Shown: positions 8,699 through 18,308 of the stretch, one piece after another
Numbering within the stretch: the stretch's first letter is position 1
Layout of the letters: every line of letters begins with the position of its first letter
Source of the DNA: Acidimicrobiaceae bacterium
GTDB taxonomy: Bacteria > Actinomycetota > Acidimicrobiia > Acidimicrobiales > RAAP-2
Direction of reading: 5' to 3'
DNA length: 64,000 nucleotides
Assembly (NCBI GenBank): GCA_003133325.1
Contig: PKXA01000102.1
Span: forward strand, 1 to 64,000
Made by a program: the position numbers and the translations under genes
The notes under the pieces: model-generated
The model's input: the letters and a program-made list of their open reading frames with translations, nothing else
Told to the model about the DNA's origin: nothing
Databases searched by the model: none

Positions 8699-10619
8699 CT
8701 TCCATCGGAGCGGTCCCGATGCCGGCCAGCGTCCCGCTGTCGCCGGCGACAGGCGCTCGCTTGACCCATGGGAGAGGAAGCAGCGTGGACAAGCGATCGA
8801 TCCCGAGAATGCCGCTGGCCGCCCGGCCTATGAGGATGATCCCGGCCCCGGCCACCAGCCCCAGGCCCGTCGACCAGAACGTGGTCAACATCACATAGGT
8901 CACTGCGGCCAGAAATGCCCCACTCACTGTCCGGATACTCCAGACGGTGACGAACAGGACGAAGATGATCCCCGAGAAGAAATCGAAATCGGCGGAGCCG
9001 ACGGTGCCGTTGACAGTGGCGTAGAGGCCGCCGGCGATTCCGGCCAGGGCGGCAGCGATGGCAAACACCGCCACCTTGGTGACGGCCAGGTTGAGACCCA
9101 GTGTGGCATAGGCGGCCGGCGAGTCGCTCATCGCCACCAGACGTCGCCCGAACAGGCTCCGCCGGATGGTCAACACCAGGAGCGCCACCAGAACGAAGAA
9201 CACGCTCAACAGGAGGAATTCCGACCGATTACCACCGAACGACAACCCCGGCAGGATGATCCTTCCCACGTTGATGCCGCCACCGAACACCCGTGAGTCT
9301 TGAAAGAACCCCTGGTCGACCGCGTCGGCGAAGGCAAAGGTGGCCAAGGCGAAGTACAGGGCCCGCAGCCGGAGGGTCGGCAGGGCCACCAATGCTCCCA
9401 ACACCGCGCAAACCAACGCCGCCGCCACCAATCCGAACAGGGACCCACCGCCGGCCACCTTGCCCATCAGAAAAGCCCCGATCCCCATGAAGGAGAACTG
9501 GCACAGGGATACCTGGCCCGAGTAACCGGTGAGCAACACCAGCGACAGACCCACGATGCCGAACGCCATGATCTCGCCGCCCAAATTGAGCAGATTGGTT
9601 CCCCTGACCACCACACTGCTCAGAACGACCGAGGCGATCACCGCCAACACGAAGAAAGCAGCCCCGCCCAGCACCGACTCTTTACCACTGGGCATCCGAG
9701 GGACCCGGACGGTGCTGAGGCGCCCCACCGCCCGCAGCCTCACCGACGGCAGCATCACCAGCGCGATGAAGAGGAACGCCATGGGCAGCGCCAGGGTGAT
9801 GTCCGAGTTGAGGCCCTGCGACAGGTGGGGCAACAAGTAGTAGATGATGTAGTCCTCGAGCAAGCCGATGACGATGGCGGCAATGAACGTCACCGGGATG
9901 TTCTTCAGGCGCCCGACGATGGCGGCGGCGTAGCCGTTGACCACTAGAAGCGTCATGGCCACGATGCTGATGCCCGTTTGCTCCTGGGTGAGGGCCAGCA
10001 TCACCCCGGCAAGTGCCGCCATGACGAAACCGAGGATCCAGCCGTACTGGCTCATGGCATCGGGAGAGGCACCCGACATGGCCAGCAGAGCCGGGTCGTC
10101 GACCACCGCCCGCAGCCCGACCCCGGTGCGGGTCGAAGAGAAGAGGAACCGAAGGCCGATCACCAGGGCGATGGCGATCCCGATCGTGAGGACCTGTTGG
10201 TACTGGAGGTTGATGCTCACCAGCCGGAATGAGCCCGAGACGATGGGATTGAGCTGATACTGGCTCTTCGGCGACCACACGATGGTGGCCACGCCGGTGA
10301 GGATGACCAACAGCCCGAGGGTCACCATGATCGGGCGTTCGGCGGTGGCTCCGTGGAGGCGCCGCATCAACACCCTCTCCACCAGCGCCCCGGCGATGGG
10401 AGCGCCGACCAACAGGATGATCACCAGCGCGAGCACCGCCGGCACATGATGATTGGCCACCAACTCCCAGTAGCTGAAGGCAGCGATCATTCCCACGGCC
10501 CCGTGGGCGAAGTTGAAGACCCCCGCCGTCGTATAGGTGACAACCAGGCCGGTGGCTGCGATGGCAAAACCAGCGCCGAGGATGATGCCAAAAATGGTGT
10601 ACTGCAGAAAGCTGGTCAC
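8676..10619 (-). CDS. livHM: Fused LivH-LivM permease of the ABC importer
   Basis: 647 aa polytopic membrane protein. Residues 1 to about 290 match LivH: GVFNFAHGAVGMIAAF near 33, GLRAVVDDPALLAMSGA near 168, and GLLEDYIIYYLLP. After a short linker (RLSTVRVPRMPSGKES), residues about 310-620 match LivM: FGIVGLSLVLLTGYSGQVSL, LPTLRLRALYFALAT and VAMSDSPAAYATLGLN. One polypeptide would thus supply both transmembrane halves that LivH and LivM usually form as a heterodimer. Start is GTG at 10619 with GAGG upstream. A direct sequence check at the domain junction would exclude a missed stop, but the frame is open throughout. Confidence 0.9.
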   Translation of the reverse strand: MTSFLQYTIFGIILGAGFAIAATGLVVTYTTAGVFNFAHGAVGMIAAFSYWELVANHHVPAVLALVIILLVGAPIAGALVERVLMRRLHGATAERPIMVTLGLLVILTGVATIVWSPKSQYQLNPIVSGSFRLVSINLQYQQVLTIGIAIALVIGLRFLFSSTRTGVGLRAVVDDPALLAMSGASPDAMSQYGWILGFVMAALAGVMLALTQEQTGISIVAMTLLVVNGYAAAIVGRLKNIPVTFIAAIVIGLLEDYIIYYLLPHLSQGLNSDITLALPMAFLFIALVMLPSVRLRAVGRLSTVRVPRMPSGKESVLGGAAFFVLAVIASVVLSSVVVRGTNLLNLGGEIMAFGIVGLSLVLLTGYSGQVSLCQFSFMGIGAFLMGKVAGGGSLFGLVAAALVCAVLGALVALPTLRLRALYFALATFAFADAVDQGFFQDSRVFGGGINVGRIILPGLSFGGNRSEFLLLSVFFVLVALLVLTIRRSLFGRRLVAMSDSPAAYATLGLNLAVTKVAVFAIAAALAGIAGGLYATVNGTVGSADFDFFSGIIFVLFVTVWSIRTVSGAFLAAVTYVMLTTFWSTGLGLVAGAGIILIGRAASGILGIDRLSTLLPLPWVKRAPVAGDSGTLAGIGTAPMEGETRVAG

Positions 10620-10681
10620 CGATCCGGCCTCATAACCTGATTTGCGCTCATGTCATACGAGTCCGTCGTTGTGCCGTTCGA

Positions 10682-11983
10682 TCACGAAGGCGGGGAGTAG
10701 TAGCTGTAGTCGCAGCGGTACCCGTGGGTGCTGCCGGTCAGTGCCGGATCGTTGATCCGTTGGAACTGCCCGTTCTGGATCTGGGCCAGCAGGTAACACG
10801 TGCCATTGTTTCTTTGTGCCGGATCGGTCGGGGCGATGATGTTGTTGCCGTTGAAGGAGGTCACTTTGGACAGCGCCTGCAGCAGGGACCCCCGGCTCGG
10901 GCTCGACCCGGCATTCTGCAAGGCCTGTGCGAAGAGCTCCGCCGACACCCACCCGTAGAGCGTGAACAGGTCAGGTTTGAAACCGGGCGAGGCGACGTTG
11001 ACCCAGTGGAGGAACGTGCCCACCGCCGGAATCGTCGCCTGATCCTCGCCCAGGTAGAGTGAAGCGTTCTGCTCGAGGTAGTCGCCGTTGGTGGCGGTAG
11101 CGCCGCCCGACGACGAGACCAGCGTGGTGCTGTAGGTGGACGCCCCGAGCACCACTTCGGGGTGGAAGTTCTGTTGGTTGAGAGCCTTGATCACCGCCGA
11201 CGCATAGTTCACCGGCATCTGCTCGATGAAGAGCATCTTCACCCCCTGGTTTCTCATGGCGATGACGTTCTGGGTGAAGTCTGTTTGGGTGATGGGGAAG
11301 GTGGAGGAGTAGACCACTTTGTAGCCGATATGTTGCATGGCACCCTTCTCGCCCTGCCACTGAGCCTCGGCCGAGGGCTCATTGGCGATCAGCGAACCCA
11401 CTGCGGTCACTCCGGTGGGGAACTTCTGTTTGAAGTACTGGAGCGGGCCCAACTCCCATCCGCTGCCCAACGGTACCGGGCTGAAGACGTTGGAGAGTTT
11501 GCCGGTGGCTGGGTCGAGGGTGACCGAGACGTCCGGCATGCCGGGATTCTGAGCCAGCACCGTTCCGCCGTAGCTGTCGTTGAGCGAGAAGCTCCCGACC
11601 AGCGCAAAATCCTTTTGGGTCGCCGTTTGGGTCAGCGACTTGTTGTTGGCACCGTTGTTGTATCCATCATTGCCGCTGTCGACCATGAGCTTCCGACCGT
11701 TGACTCCCCCGGTCGAATTCACATAGTCGGCGTAGGCCTCGGTGCCCACCGCCGCCCCCTTGAAGAGTCCGCCGTCCAATGTCGACACGTTGGCAAGCTG
11801 CACCGAGGAGGAGGTGATCCCGGTGTGGTCGTTGAATGCACTCGAAGGAATCTTCGACCCACCGCTTCCCGCGGAGGTGGCCGTCGACGACGTGGAATTG
11901 GTCGAACTACAGGCAACCCCTGTCGCACCTACCAGCATGACCGCCCCGACTGCGGCCATGCGCATCTTCCACGATGCAACCAT
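10682..11983 (-). CDS. Liv-type substrate-binding lipoprotein of the ABC importer
   Basis: 433 aa. A hydrophobic signal segment ends in TGVAC, a plausible lipobox with the lipidated Cys at about residue 25. A Ser/Thr/Gly-rich tether follows, then a periplasmic-binding type 1 fold (GAAVGTEAYADYVNSTGGVNG, typical of LivK/amide-binding proteins). Two C-terminal cysteines (GTCYLL and GYRCDY) may form a disulfide. The ATG at 11983 follows GGGGGAG by 6 nt; the TTG just before it is unlikely. It is the first gene of the liv operon, 62 bp ahead of the fused permease. The ligand is unknown. Confidence 0.87.
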   Translation of the reverse strand: MVASWKMRMAAVGAVMLVGATGVACSSTNSTSSTATSAGSGGSKIPSSAFNDHTGITSSSVQLANVSTLDGGLFKGAAVGTEAYADYVNSTGGVNGRKLMVDSGNDGYNNGANNKSLTQTATQKDFALVGSFSLNDSYGGTVLAQNPGMPDVSVTLDPATGKLSNVFSPVPLGSGWELGPLQYFKQKFPTGVTAVGSLIANEPSAEAQWQGEKGAMQHIGYKVVYSSTFPITQTDFTQNVIAMRNQGVKMLFIEQMPVNYASAVIKALNQQNFHPEVVLGASTYSTTLVSSSGGATATNGDYLEQNASLYLGEDQATIPAVGTFLHWVNVASPGFKPDLFTLYGWVSAELFAQALQNAGSSPSRGSLLQALSKVTSFNGNNIIAPTDPAQRNNGTCYLLAQIQNGQFQRINDPALTGSTHGYRCDYSYYSPPS

Positions 11984-12126
11984 CAAGCACTCCCCCTCGT
12001 TTGTGGTCAGATTTCACTCGGATCGCTGCCACCGTCATCCCGGGACATGATCGCCAGTTATGTGACTCTACGTCAGAAGCTCACGAATGTGCCCAGCACT
12101 CGCCAGCACTCGGCGATGATGCCTGA

Positions 12127-13377
12127 TCAGCGGGCGGCCCTGGTCCGCATCCCCTCGAGAAACCTCACCGCTCCGATGCTGGTGTGCCGGCACCGGATCG
12201 AGGCCAACACGTCGAAGGCGTGCTGGGTGCGGGGAAGCTCTACGTAGACCACGGGAGATTCGGAAACCTCACGCAGGCGGGCGACGAAACTCCTGGCCAC
12301 CTCCACCGAGACCAGCGTGTCGTTGACCCCCTGGAACACCATCATGGGCGGAGCAGAACTGCTCACCCGGTCCGTCGGGGATGCCTGCACAAAGACCTCA
12401 CGATTGCTCTCGAACGGCAACTTCATCACATGCCGTTCGAGCATTTCGAGCATGCCCGGACCGAAGGCTCCCGAACCGGCCGGATCACCTGTCATGTCGT
12501 AGACCCCGTAATAGGGGATGCAAGCGTCAACCGAGGTGTCGGCGTCCTCGAACCCGGGTTGCCACTCGGGCTCGTTGGGGGTGAGGGCGAGAAGGGAAGA
12601 CAGGTGCCCCCCCGCCGATCCCCCCGAGACGGCGATGAATTCAGGGTCCCCGCCGTACTCGGCGATGTGGGCCCTCACCCAAGCCACCGCCCGTTTGCAG
12701 TCCACTATGTGATCGGGCCAGGTGGCTGTGGGGCTCAACCGATAGTTGATGGCGACGCAGACCCATCCACGCTGGATCAACTCGTGCATCATCGGGATGC
12801 CCTGTTGGCGCTTGTCCCCGATGACCCAGCCGCCCCCGTGGATATAGACAAGTACCGGGCCGGGCTTGGGGGGACCCCCACGCGGCTCCAAAATATCGAG
12901 CCGGTGGCGGCCGATGCCGTCACCCCAGTAGTCGATGTTCCGGATCCGTCGGATGGCTCTCCATCGGAGGGGCACAGCGATGGCCAACCTCCACCAGTAG
13001 TTCCACGCCGGGCTGAAATCAAACCCTTCGACGTCGATGGGGCCCATGGCGGCCCCGGCCAATGCTTCATCGACCAGGCCTTTGGCCCCTCGGGCGATGA
13101 ATGCCAACCTCACGAGGCCGACCCACGAACCTGCCGTCAGCACCAGACCGGCCCATCCCGGCCAATGACGGAAGGTGCCATAGTGGGCGAACACCAGGGC
13201 GATGATCAGATCGACGAGCATCACCTGGATGGGCAATTCATCCGGGATCCATCCCAAGGCGAAACTGATCACGCTCAATGGCTCCCGACGGATCGGGAAG
13301 AAGGCGTTGACCGTGAGCACAAGAACGACAATGCTGACAATGAAGAATCCCCAGTACATCGCACCATAAAACACCAT
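12127..13377 (-). CDS. Alpha/beta-hydrolase (HSL/acetyl-hydrolase type) with N-terminal membrane segments
   Basis: About 416 aa from the ATG at 13377; the in-frame extension to 13482 overlaps the divergent WS/DGAT. Residues 1-100 contain two or three hydrophobic helices. The catalytic domain carries HGGGW (oxyanion hole, about H180), GGSAGG (nucleophile about S254), Asp in GVNDTLV and His in TQHAFD. This set marks the hormone-sensitive-lipase/carboxylesterase family. The active site side relative to the membrane cannot be told. It is divergent from a WS/DGAT gene with 77 bp between them, so a role in lipid ester turnover is a reasonable inference but untested. Confidence 0.85.
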   Translation of the reverse strand: MVFYGAMYWGFFIVSIVVLVLTVNAFFPIRREPLSVISFALGWIPDELPIQVMLVDLIIALVFAHYGTFRHWPGWAGLVLTAGSWVGLVRLAFIARGAKGLVDEALAGAAMGPIDVEGFDFSPAWNYWWRLAIAVPLRWRAIRRIRNIDYWGDGIGRHRLDILEPRGGPPKPGPVLVYIHGGGWVIGDKRQQGIPMMHELIQRGWVCVAINYRLSPTATWPDHIVDCKRAVAWVRAHIAEYGGDPEFIAVSGGSAGGHLSSLLALTPNEPEWQPGFEDADTSVDACIPYYGVYDMTGDPAGSGAFGPGMLEMLERHVMKLPFESNREVFVQASPTDRVSSSAPPMMVFQGVNDTLVSVEVARSFVARLREVSESPVVYVELPRTQHAFDVLASIRCRHTSIGAVRFLEGMRTRAAR

Positions 13378-13454
13378 CAGGCCACCGGGCGAGCAAATCG
13401 CGGGCCGGCCTGGCGGTTTCACGCCCTGCGGGCGCACCAAAAGAACGGATACCC

Positions 13455-14948
13455 ATGGAACGCCTGAGCGGTCTCGACGCAAGTTTTTTGTATCTCGAGA
13501 ACCCGAATCTCCATATGCACGTCGTCATGACGTCGGTGGTCGACCCGGCCACGGTCCCCGGGGGATACTCGTTCGCCCGGATGAAGGAGCTCATTGCCGA
13601 AAGGCTCCCTCTGGCGCCGGTTTTCCAACGCCGCCTGGTCGAGGTCCCGCTTCGTTGGGGCCACCCGGTGTGGGTGGACGACCCCGACTTCGACATCGAT
13701 TACCACGTTCGCCTGGCTGCGGTACCGAAACCGGGTGGGCTCCGTGAGCTGGCCTCCATTGCCGGAGATATCGCCGGGCGCCAACTCGACAGGTCCAAAC
13801 CGTTGTGGGAGATGTGGATCATCGAAGGGCTGGCCAACGACCGGGTGGGATTCGTGACCAAAATGCACCACTCCACCGTGGACGGGGTGTCCGGGGCGGA
13901 ATTGCTGTCCATTCTCTTCGACCTCGAGCCCGACCCGGGGCCGACACCTCCTCCACCGGTGCGCGTGCACGACGATCGGATCCCCTCGAATCTCGAATTG
14001 CTCGGAACTGCCACGGTGGACAGGGCCATGCTTCCCTTCAAGCTCACCCGTGACCTGGTGCGCACCGGTACACGGGTGCTCAACGTACGGAAGGTTCGAA
14101 TCGGATCGGAAGAACGACCGGGACTCGGCAAGGCGGCGCTGCCGTTGTCCGCACCCCGCACGTCGTTCAACGGCTCGCTCTCGAGGCGCCGGACAGTGGC
14201 CTTCACCGCCATCGGGCTCGACGACGTCAAGCGGCTGAAGTCGGCGATGGGAACTACCGTGAACGATGTTGTCCTCGCCGTCTGCACAGGGGCGCTCCGG
14301 TCCTTTCTCCTCCGGGGCGACGAGTTGCCCACCAAGCCACTGGTGGCCGTGGTCCCGGTGTCGGTCCGGACGACCACCGCCAACGCGCGCGGTTCCAACA
14401 AGGTGTCATCGATGTTTGTGCAGCTCCCGTCGCAACTCGACGACCCCCTCGAACGGCTCGAAGCCATCCACCAGGGGACCAAAGGGGCCAAGGAAGAGCA
14501 CAATGCCCTGGGGGCGGACACCCTCCTCAACTGGGCGGAGCACGCCACCCCGAATCTCTTTGCCAACGCCGCTCGCCTCTACAGCCGGATGCAGCTGGCA
14601 GACCGTCATCGGCCCATTGCCAACCTGGTCATCTCCAACGTGCCCGGGCCAGACTTCCCCCTCTACCTGGGCGGTGCCGAACTCGAGTGCGGATTCCCAC
14701 TCGGTCCGGTGATGGAGGGGATGGGCGTGAACATCACCATTATGAGCTACCGCGGCATCATGTACTGGGGGATCATCTCGTGCCCGGAGAACATGCCCAA
14801 GGTGTGGGACCTGGCCGCCGACATCCCGCTGGCGCTGGACGAGCTGCTGAAGGCGGCCAACCTCGAGCCGGCCGTCTACCGGAACAAGGACGCCGCCATC
14901 GCGGTGCAGGCGGCCGGCGTAGGAGTCACCAAGTCTGGCCCCGGATAG
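13455..14948 (+). CDS. WS/DGAT-type O-acyltransferase (first copy)
   Basis: 497 aa. Wax ester synthase/acyl-CoA:diacylglycerol acyltransferases transfer acyl groups to fatty alcohols or diacylglycerol to make storage lipids. The catalytic HHSTVDG motif (HHxxxDG, 138-144) is intact. The family marks LSGLDASFLYLE at the N-terminus, KPLWEMW before the active site, TVNDVVLAVCTGALR and NLVISNVPGPDFPLYLGG are all present. It is likely peripherally membrane bound. A second copy sits at 23513. Which acceptor is used cannot be decided from sequence. Confidence 0.92.
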   Translation: MERLSGLDASFLYLENPNLHMHVVMTSVVDPATVPGGYSFARMKELIAERLPLAPVFQRRLVEVPLRWGHPVWVDDPDFDIDYHVRLAAVPKPGGLRELASIAGDIAGRQLDRSKPLWEMWIIEGLANDRVGFVTKMHHSTVDGVSGAELLSILFDLEPDPGPTPPPPVRVHDDRIPSNLELLGTATVDRAMLPFKLTRDLVRTGTRVLNVRKVRIGSEERPGLGKAALPLSAPRTSFNGSLSRRRTVAFTAIGLDDVKRLKSAMGTTVNDVVLAVCTGALRSFLLRGDELPTKPLVAVVPVSVRTTTANARGSNKVSSMFVQLPSQLDDPLERLEAIHQGTKGAKEEHNALGADTLLNWAEHATPNLFANAARLYSRMQLADRHRPIANLVISNVPGPDFPLYLGGAELECGFPLGPVMEGMGVNITIMSYRGIMYWGIISCPENMPKVWDLAADIPLALDELLKAANLEPAVYRNKDAAIAVQAAGVGVTKSGPG

Positions 14949-14965
14949 GGATCCACCAGGACGAT

Positions 14966-16138
14966 TCAGGGAGCCCGAGCCACCACCATGGACGATGCCC
15001 CGGTGCATACCGGGACCGGCCGGCCGTAGATCTGGCTCGTCGTCGCATAGGGAACCACCGAGTCGAAGCCGTCCACGATGAATGCGGTGACCCCATCGGG
15101 GGCGAGCACGATGTCGGTGGGATGCTGGGTACCGCTCGAGACACCGACAAGTGCCGGCAGGCGAACCGGTGGGGTCGGTGCGGCCAACGGTGTCAACGGC
15201 ACCGGATTCACCCAGTTGTTGGCGGAGTCGACGACATAGGCCATCGCGCCATTCGGCGCCACGATCAACGAGGCCGGCGCGGCGATGCCGAACTTGTCGA
15301 ACGACGCCTCTGGCTCAGGCGTACCGGTGGCAACCGAGATAGGGAGCAGTCGCCCTCCGAAGTCTTTGCCACCTTGGCCCACCACGTAGACCGTCGACCC
15401 GTCTGCGCTGAAGGCGATGCCATGGGGTGAGTAGACCGAGGACACGGTCAGGCCGGTCGGGATCGGGGCTCCGGCGGTGGCGCGCCCGGTATCCACCGGG
15501 ATCACCGCCCCCGATACCAAGACGTAGAGCGAGGTGCCTGCCGCATTGAGGGTCATGCCGAACACCGCATGACCCGCACCGAGATCGAGGGGGGTTCCCG
15601 CCCTGTCATCGGTCAGGTCGACGGGGACCAAGGTGTTCCCGCTCGAAGCCACCAGGGTGAGACCATCGGGGAATACCACAATGGCGTGGGTGCCTCCGGA
15701 ACCGGGGATGGGGATGGGGGTCTGGGCCCGTTGCGTCACCAGGTTGATGGGAATCACCAGGTTCTGGGCTGTCTGGGCCGAGGTGACGGTCGGGCTGACC
15801 TGTTGCGAGGTCACCACATAGGCCCAGCGTCCGTTGGGCGAGGTGGCGATGGCAAAATCCCCCGGAGCAGGCGTGCCGGTGATCGGAAGCGGGATGTCGG
15901 GCTCCACCGTGTTGTCCCTGGCCAGTTCGATCGGGGTCACTGCGTTCGGGCATGCCACATAGCCAACGGCCCCGGTCGGGGCCAACGACGATCCGGGGGC
16001 CGGCGGGGGCCGGGGAGAAGAGAACAGGGAACAGCCCCCCAGTGCCACCGAGGCCGCCAGCGCCAGCATGGTGGCGACAGCTGTCGAACGGCTTGTGGAG
16101 CGCCGATCGGCCACGGTGTGGTGTCTGATTGGTCCCAT
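14966..16138 (-). CDS. Secreted lipoprotein with YncE-like beta-propeller repeats
   Basis: About 390 aa from the ATG at 16138. The N-terminal signal peptide ends in the lipobox ALGGC (Cys about 36), followed by a Pro/Ser-rich linker. The rest is repeats of the type D(G/N)xxAYVVxxxxN.VxPI (for example NGRWAYVVTSQQ, DGSTVYVVGQGG, NGAMAYVVDSANNW, DGVTAFIVDGF), as in YVTN/YncE beta-propellers. Such proteins often bind ligands or partners at the surface; no enzymatic residues are recognisable. The open frame extends to 16258, but the upstream part lacks signal-peptide character. It converges on the WS/DGAT gene with 17 bp between stops. Confidence 0.75.
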   Translation of the reverse strand: MGPIRHHTVADRRSTSRSTAVATMLALAASVALGGCSLFSSPRPPPAPGSSLAPTGAVGYVACPNAVTPIELARDNTVEPDIPLPITGTPAPGDFAIATSPNGRWAYVVTSQQVSPTVTSAQTAQNLVIPINLVTQRAQTPIPIPGSGGTHAIVVFPDGLTLVASSGNTLVPVDLTDDRAGTPLDLGAGHAVFGMTLNAAGTSLYVLVSGAVIPVDTGRATAGAPIPTGLTVSSVYSPHGIAFSADGSTVYVVGQGGKDFGGRLLPISVATGTPEPEASFDKFGIAAPASLIVAPNGAMAYVVDSANNWVNPVPLTPLAAPTPPVRLPALVGVSSGTQHPTDIVLAPDGVTAFIVDGFDSVVPYATTSQIYGRPVPVCTGASSMVVARAP

Positions 16139-16278
16139 GGATGGTCTGACGATAGCGAGCGTTGGAGCCGGCCCTGTACCGACCCCCGTCGGCAGGCTTC
16201 GCACGTGACGCCCGGTCAGGTATCCACCGGGAGTCGCATCGTCCCAACCGACAACCACCCGCGGGCACCCGGTGCCAG

Positions 16279-18294
16279 TCAGACGCCGAGGGTCGACCTC
16301 ATGGCGGCGAACCGACCCAACACTTCCGTGGTGGTCTCAGTCGGAACGTCCAAGAAATGGATCAGCCCCTCAGGGATCTCATCGAGGAAGCGGCTCCGGT
16401 CATTCTCGACCACCCGGTTGAAAGAGTGGCGGCGGCGGGCGTGGGAGAGATACAGCCGACGTTTGGCCCGGGTGATGGCGACATAGGCCAGGCGACGCTC
16501 TTCTTCGAGCTCGCCCTCTTCCACGCACCGCCGGTCGGGGAAGACCCCCTCCTCCATCCCGACCACGAACACCACCCCGAACTCCAGTCCCTTGGCCGCA
16601 TGGATGGTCATCAGCGACAGACGCGATTGATCATCACCGGAGTCATCGGCCTCGGTGATCAACCCGGCCATATCGAGAAGCGACTCGACGGTGGCGTGGT
16701 CACCGGCGATTGAGCGCAGTTGGTCGACGCTCTCCTGACGGTACTGACGTTCTTCATCGTCGACGGCAGCGTCGAGCAACTGACGCACAAACTCACCGTC
16801 GGCGGTGACCGCGTCGACAGCGCCCAGGGCACCTCCGGCTCCGGCCGCCAGTCGAACCTCATCGAGCAAGCGGGTGAACTGATCAAGACCCTCGCGGGCC
16901 AGTTTCGGCAGATCGTCGATCTCCCCTCGACGGGCCAGCGTGTCCCCGAGCGGCAGGGCATTGGTCTGGGCGAAGGCCCGGATCTTCTTGATGCTGGCGT
17001 CACCGATGGCTCGGCGGGGAACATTGACGCAGCGCCGGAACGACAGTTCATCTTGGGGGTTGACAGCCAAGCGGAGGTAGGCGATGAGATCCTTGATCTC
17101 TTTCCGTTCGAAAAACGACGTCCCTCCCACCGTTCGGCACGGGATGCCCCGGCGCACAATTTCCGCCTCGATCGGTCGGGCCAGAGTTTTCGCCCGGCAC
17201 AACACGGCGATCTCGCCGGGCCGGACACCCTCTCCCACCAGCGTGGCCACCTCGTCGGCCAGCCACGAGGCCTCGTCCGCCTCGTCGTCAGCCGCCCGCA
17301 AGGCGATCAGATTTCCCTCCCCGGCCCGCGTCCACAGGTGCTTGTCGGCTCGGACGACGTTGCGGGAGATCACCGCATTGGCGGCATCCAAAATGGTACC
17401 TGTCGAACGAAAGTTCTGTTCGAGAAGAACCGTCGTGGCAGTTGGGAAGGTGCGGGAGAAATTGAGGATGTTGCCAATATCGGCAGCCCGAAATCCGTAG
17501 ATGGACTGGTCGCCGTCACCGACGCAGCACAGATTGAGATGCTCGGCGGCCAACTGTTCGACGATAACGCTCTGGGCGCGATTGGTGTCCTGGTATTCGT
17601 CCACCAGTACCTGGGAAAACCGGGCCTGGTAATGCTCACGGACATCGGCGTGCTCGGTGAGGAGCCGGACCACGTGGACGAGCAGATCGTCGAAGTCGAC
17701 GCAGTCGGATGCGACCATGCGCTGCTGGTACTCGCGGTAGATGCGGGCGTGAGCGTTGGACCGGGCATCCGAGGACTCGATCGAGAGCTGACGGGGGTCG
17801 ATGAGCCGGTTCTTGGCCGAGCTGATGCCGACCTTCGCCCCACCCACCGGGATCAGCTTGACGTCGATGTTCAGGTCATCGCAAATGTCACGCAACAGGC
17901 GTTTGCAGTCGTCCTCGGACAGAATGGTGAACTGGCGGGTCAGGCCGACCCGATCGGCGTAGGGGCGGAGCATCCTCACGCAGGCGCTGTGAAACGTGGA
18001 GACCCACATGTCGCGGGCCACCGGGCCGAGCGAACCGCCCAGGCGCACCTTCATCTCGCGGGCGGCCTTATTGGTAAAGGTGATGGCCAACACCCGATCG
18101 GGGGTGACGACACCAGAAGCGATGAGGTAACCGATCCGGCTGGTCAGCACCTTGGTCTTCCCGCTGCCGGCGCCGGCCAGCACCAGCAGCGGCCCCTCCC
18201 CGTGCTCGACAGCCTCACGCTGACGTGGATTCAGGCCCTTGGTGAACTGTTCGGGTCGCAATCTTCGCTTCGATCCGGATACAGGGCTGGCCAC
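16279..18294 (-). CDS. pcrA: ATP-dependent DNA helicase UvrD/PcrA family
   Basis: 671 aa superfamily 1A helicase, 3'-5', acting in repair and in removing obstacles at replication forks. Motifs in order: Q-motif LNPRQREAV, Walker A AGAGSGKT (40-47), motif Ia ITFTNKAAREMK, motif II DEYQDTN, motif III GDGDQSIYGFRAA, motif IV EQNFRSTGTI, motif V TIHAAKGLEF, motif VI EERRLAYVAITRAKRRL. It is shorter than typical PcrA (700-780 aa) because the C-terminal tail is brief. GTG start at 18294 with TAGGGT 8 nt before it. UvrD1, UvrD2 and PcrA orthology cannot be separated here. Confidence 0.93.
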   Translation of the reverse strand: MASPVSGSKRRLRPEQFTKGLNPRQREAVEHGEGPLLVLAGAGSGKTKVLTSRIGYLIASGVVTPDRVLAITFTNKAAREMKVRLGGSLGPVARDMWVSTFHSACVRMLRPYADRVGLTRQFTILSEDDCKRLLRDICDDLNIDVKLIPVGGAKVGISSAKNRLIDPRQLSIESSDARSNAHARIYREYQQRMVASDCVDFDDLLVHVVRLLTEHADVREHYQARFSQVLVDEYQDTNRAQSVIVEQLAAEHLNLCCVGDGDQSIYGFRAADIGNILNFSRTFPTATTVLLEQNFRSTGTILDAANAVISRNVVRADKHLWTRAGEGNLIALRAADDEADEASWLADEVATLVGEGVRPGEIAVLCRAKTLARPIEAEIVRRGIPCRTVGGTSFFERKEIKDLIAYLRLAVNPQDELSFRRCVNVPRRAIGDASIKKIRAFAQTNALPLGDTLARRGEIDDLPKLAREGLDQFTRLLDEVRLAAGAGGALGAVDAVTADGEFVRQLLDAAVDDEERQYRQESVDQLRSIAGDHATVESLLDMAGLITEADDSGDDQSRLSLMTIHAAKGLEFGVVFVVGMEEGVFPDRRCVEEGELEEERRLAYVAITRAKRRLYLSHARRRHSFNRVVENDRSRFLDEIPEGLIHFLDVPTETTTEVLGRFAAMRSTLGV

Positions 18295-18302
18295 GGCGGC
18301 TC

Positions 18303-18308
18303 ACCCTA
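18303..18308 (-). promoter_or_regulatory. -10 box TAGGGT before the helicase, on the stop codon of the osmC remnant
   Basis: On the minus strand TAGGGT ends 8 nt before the GTG at 18294. Its first three bases are the TAG that ends the osmC remnant frame. Slightly wider spacing than the other leaderless examples. Confidence 0.35.
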
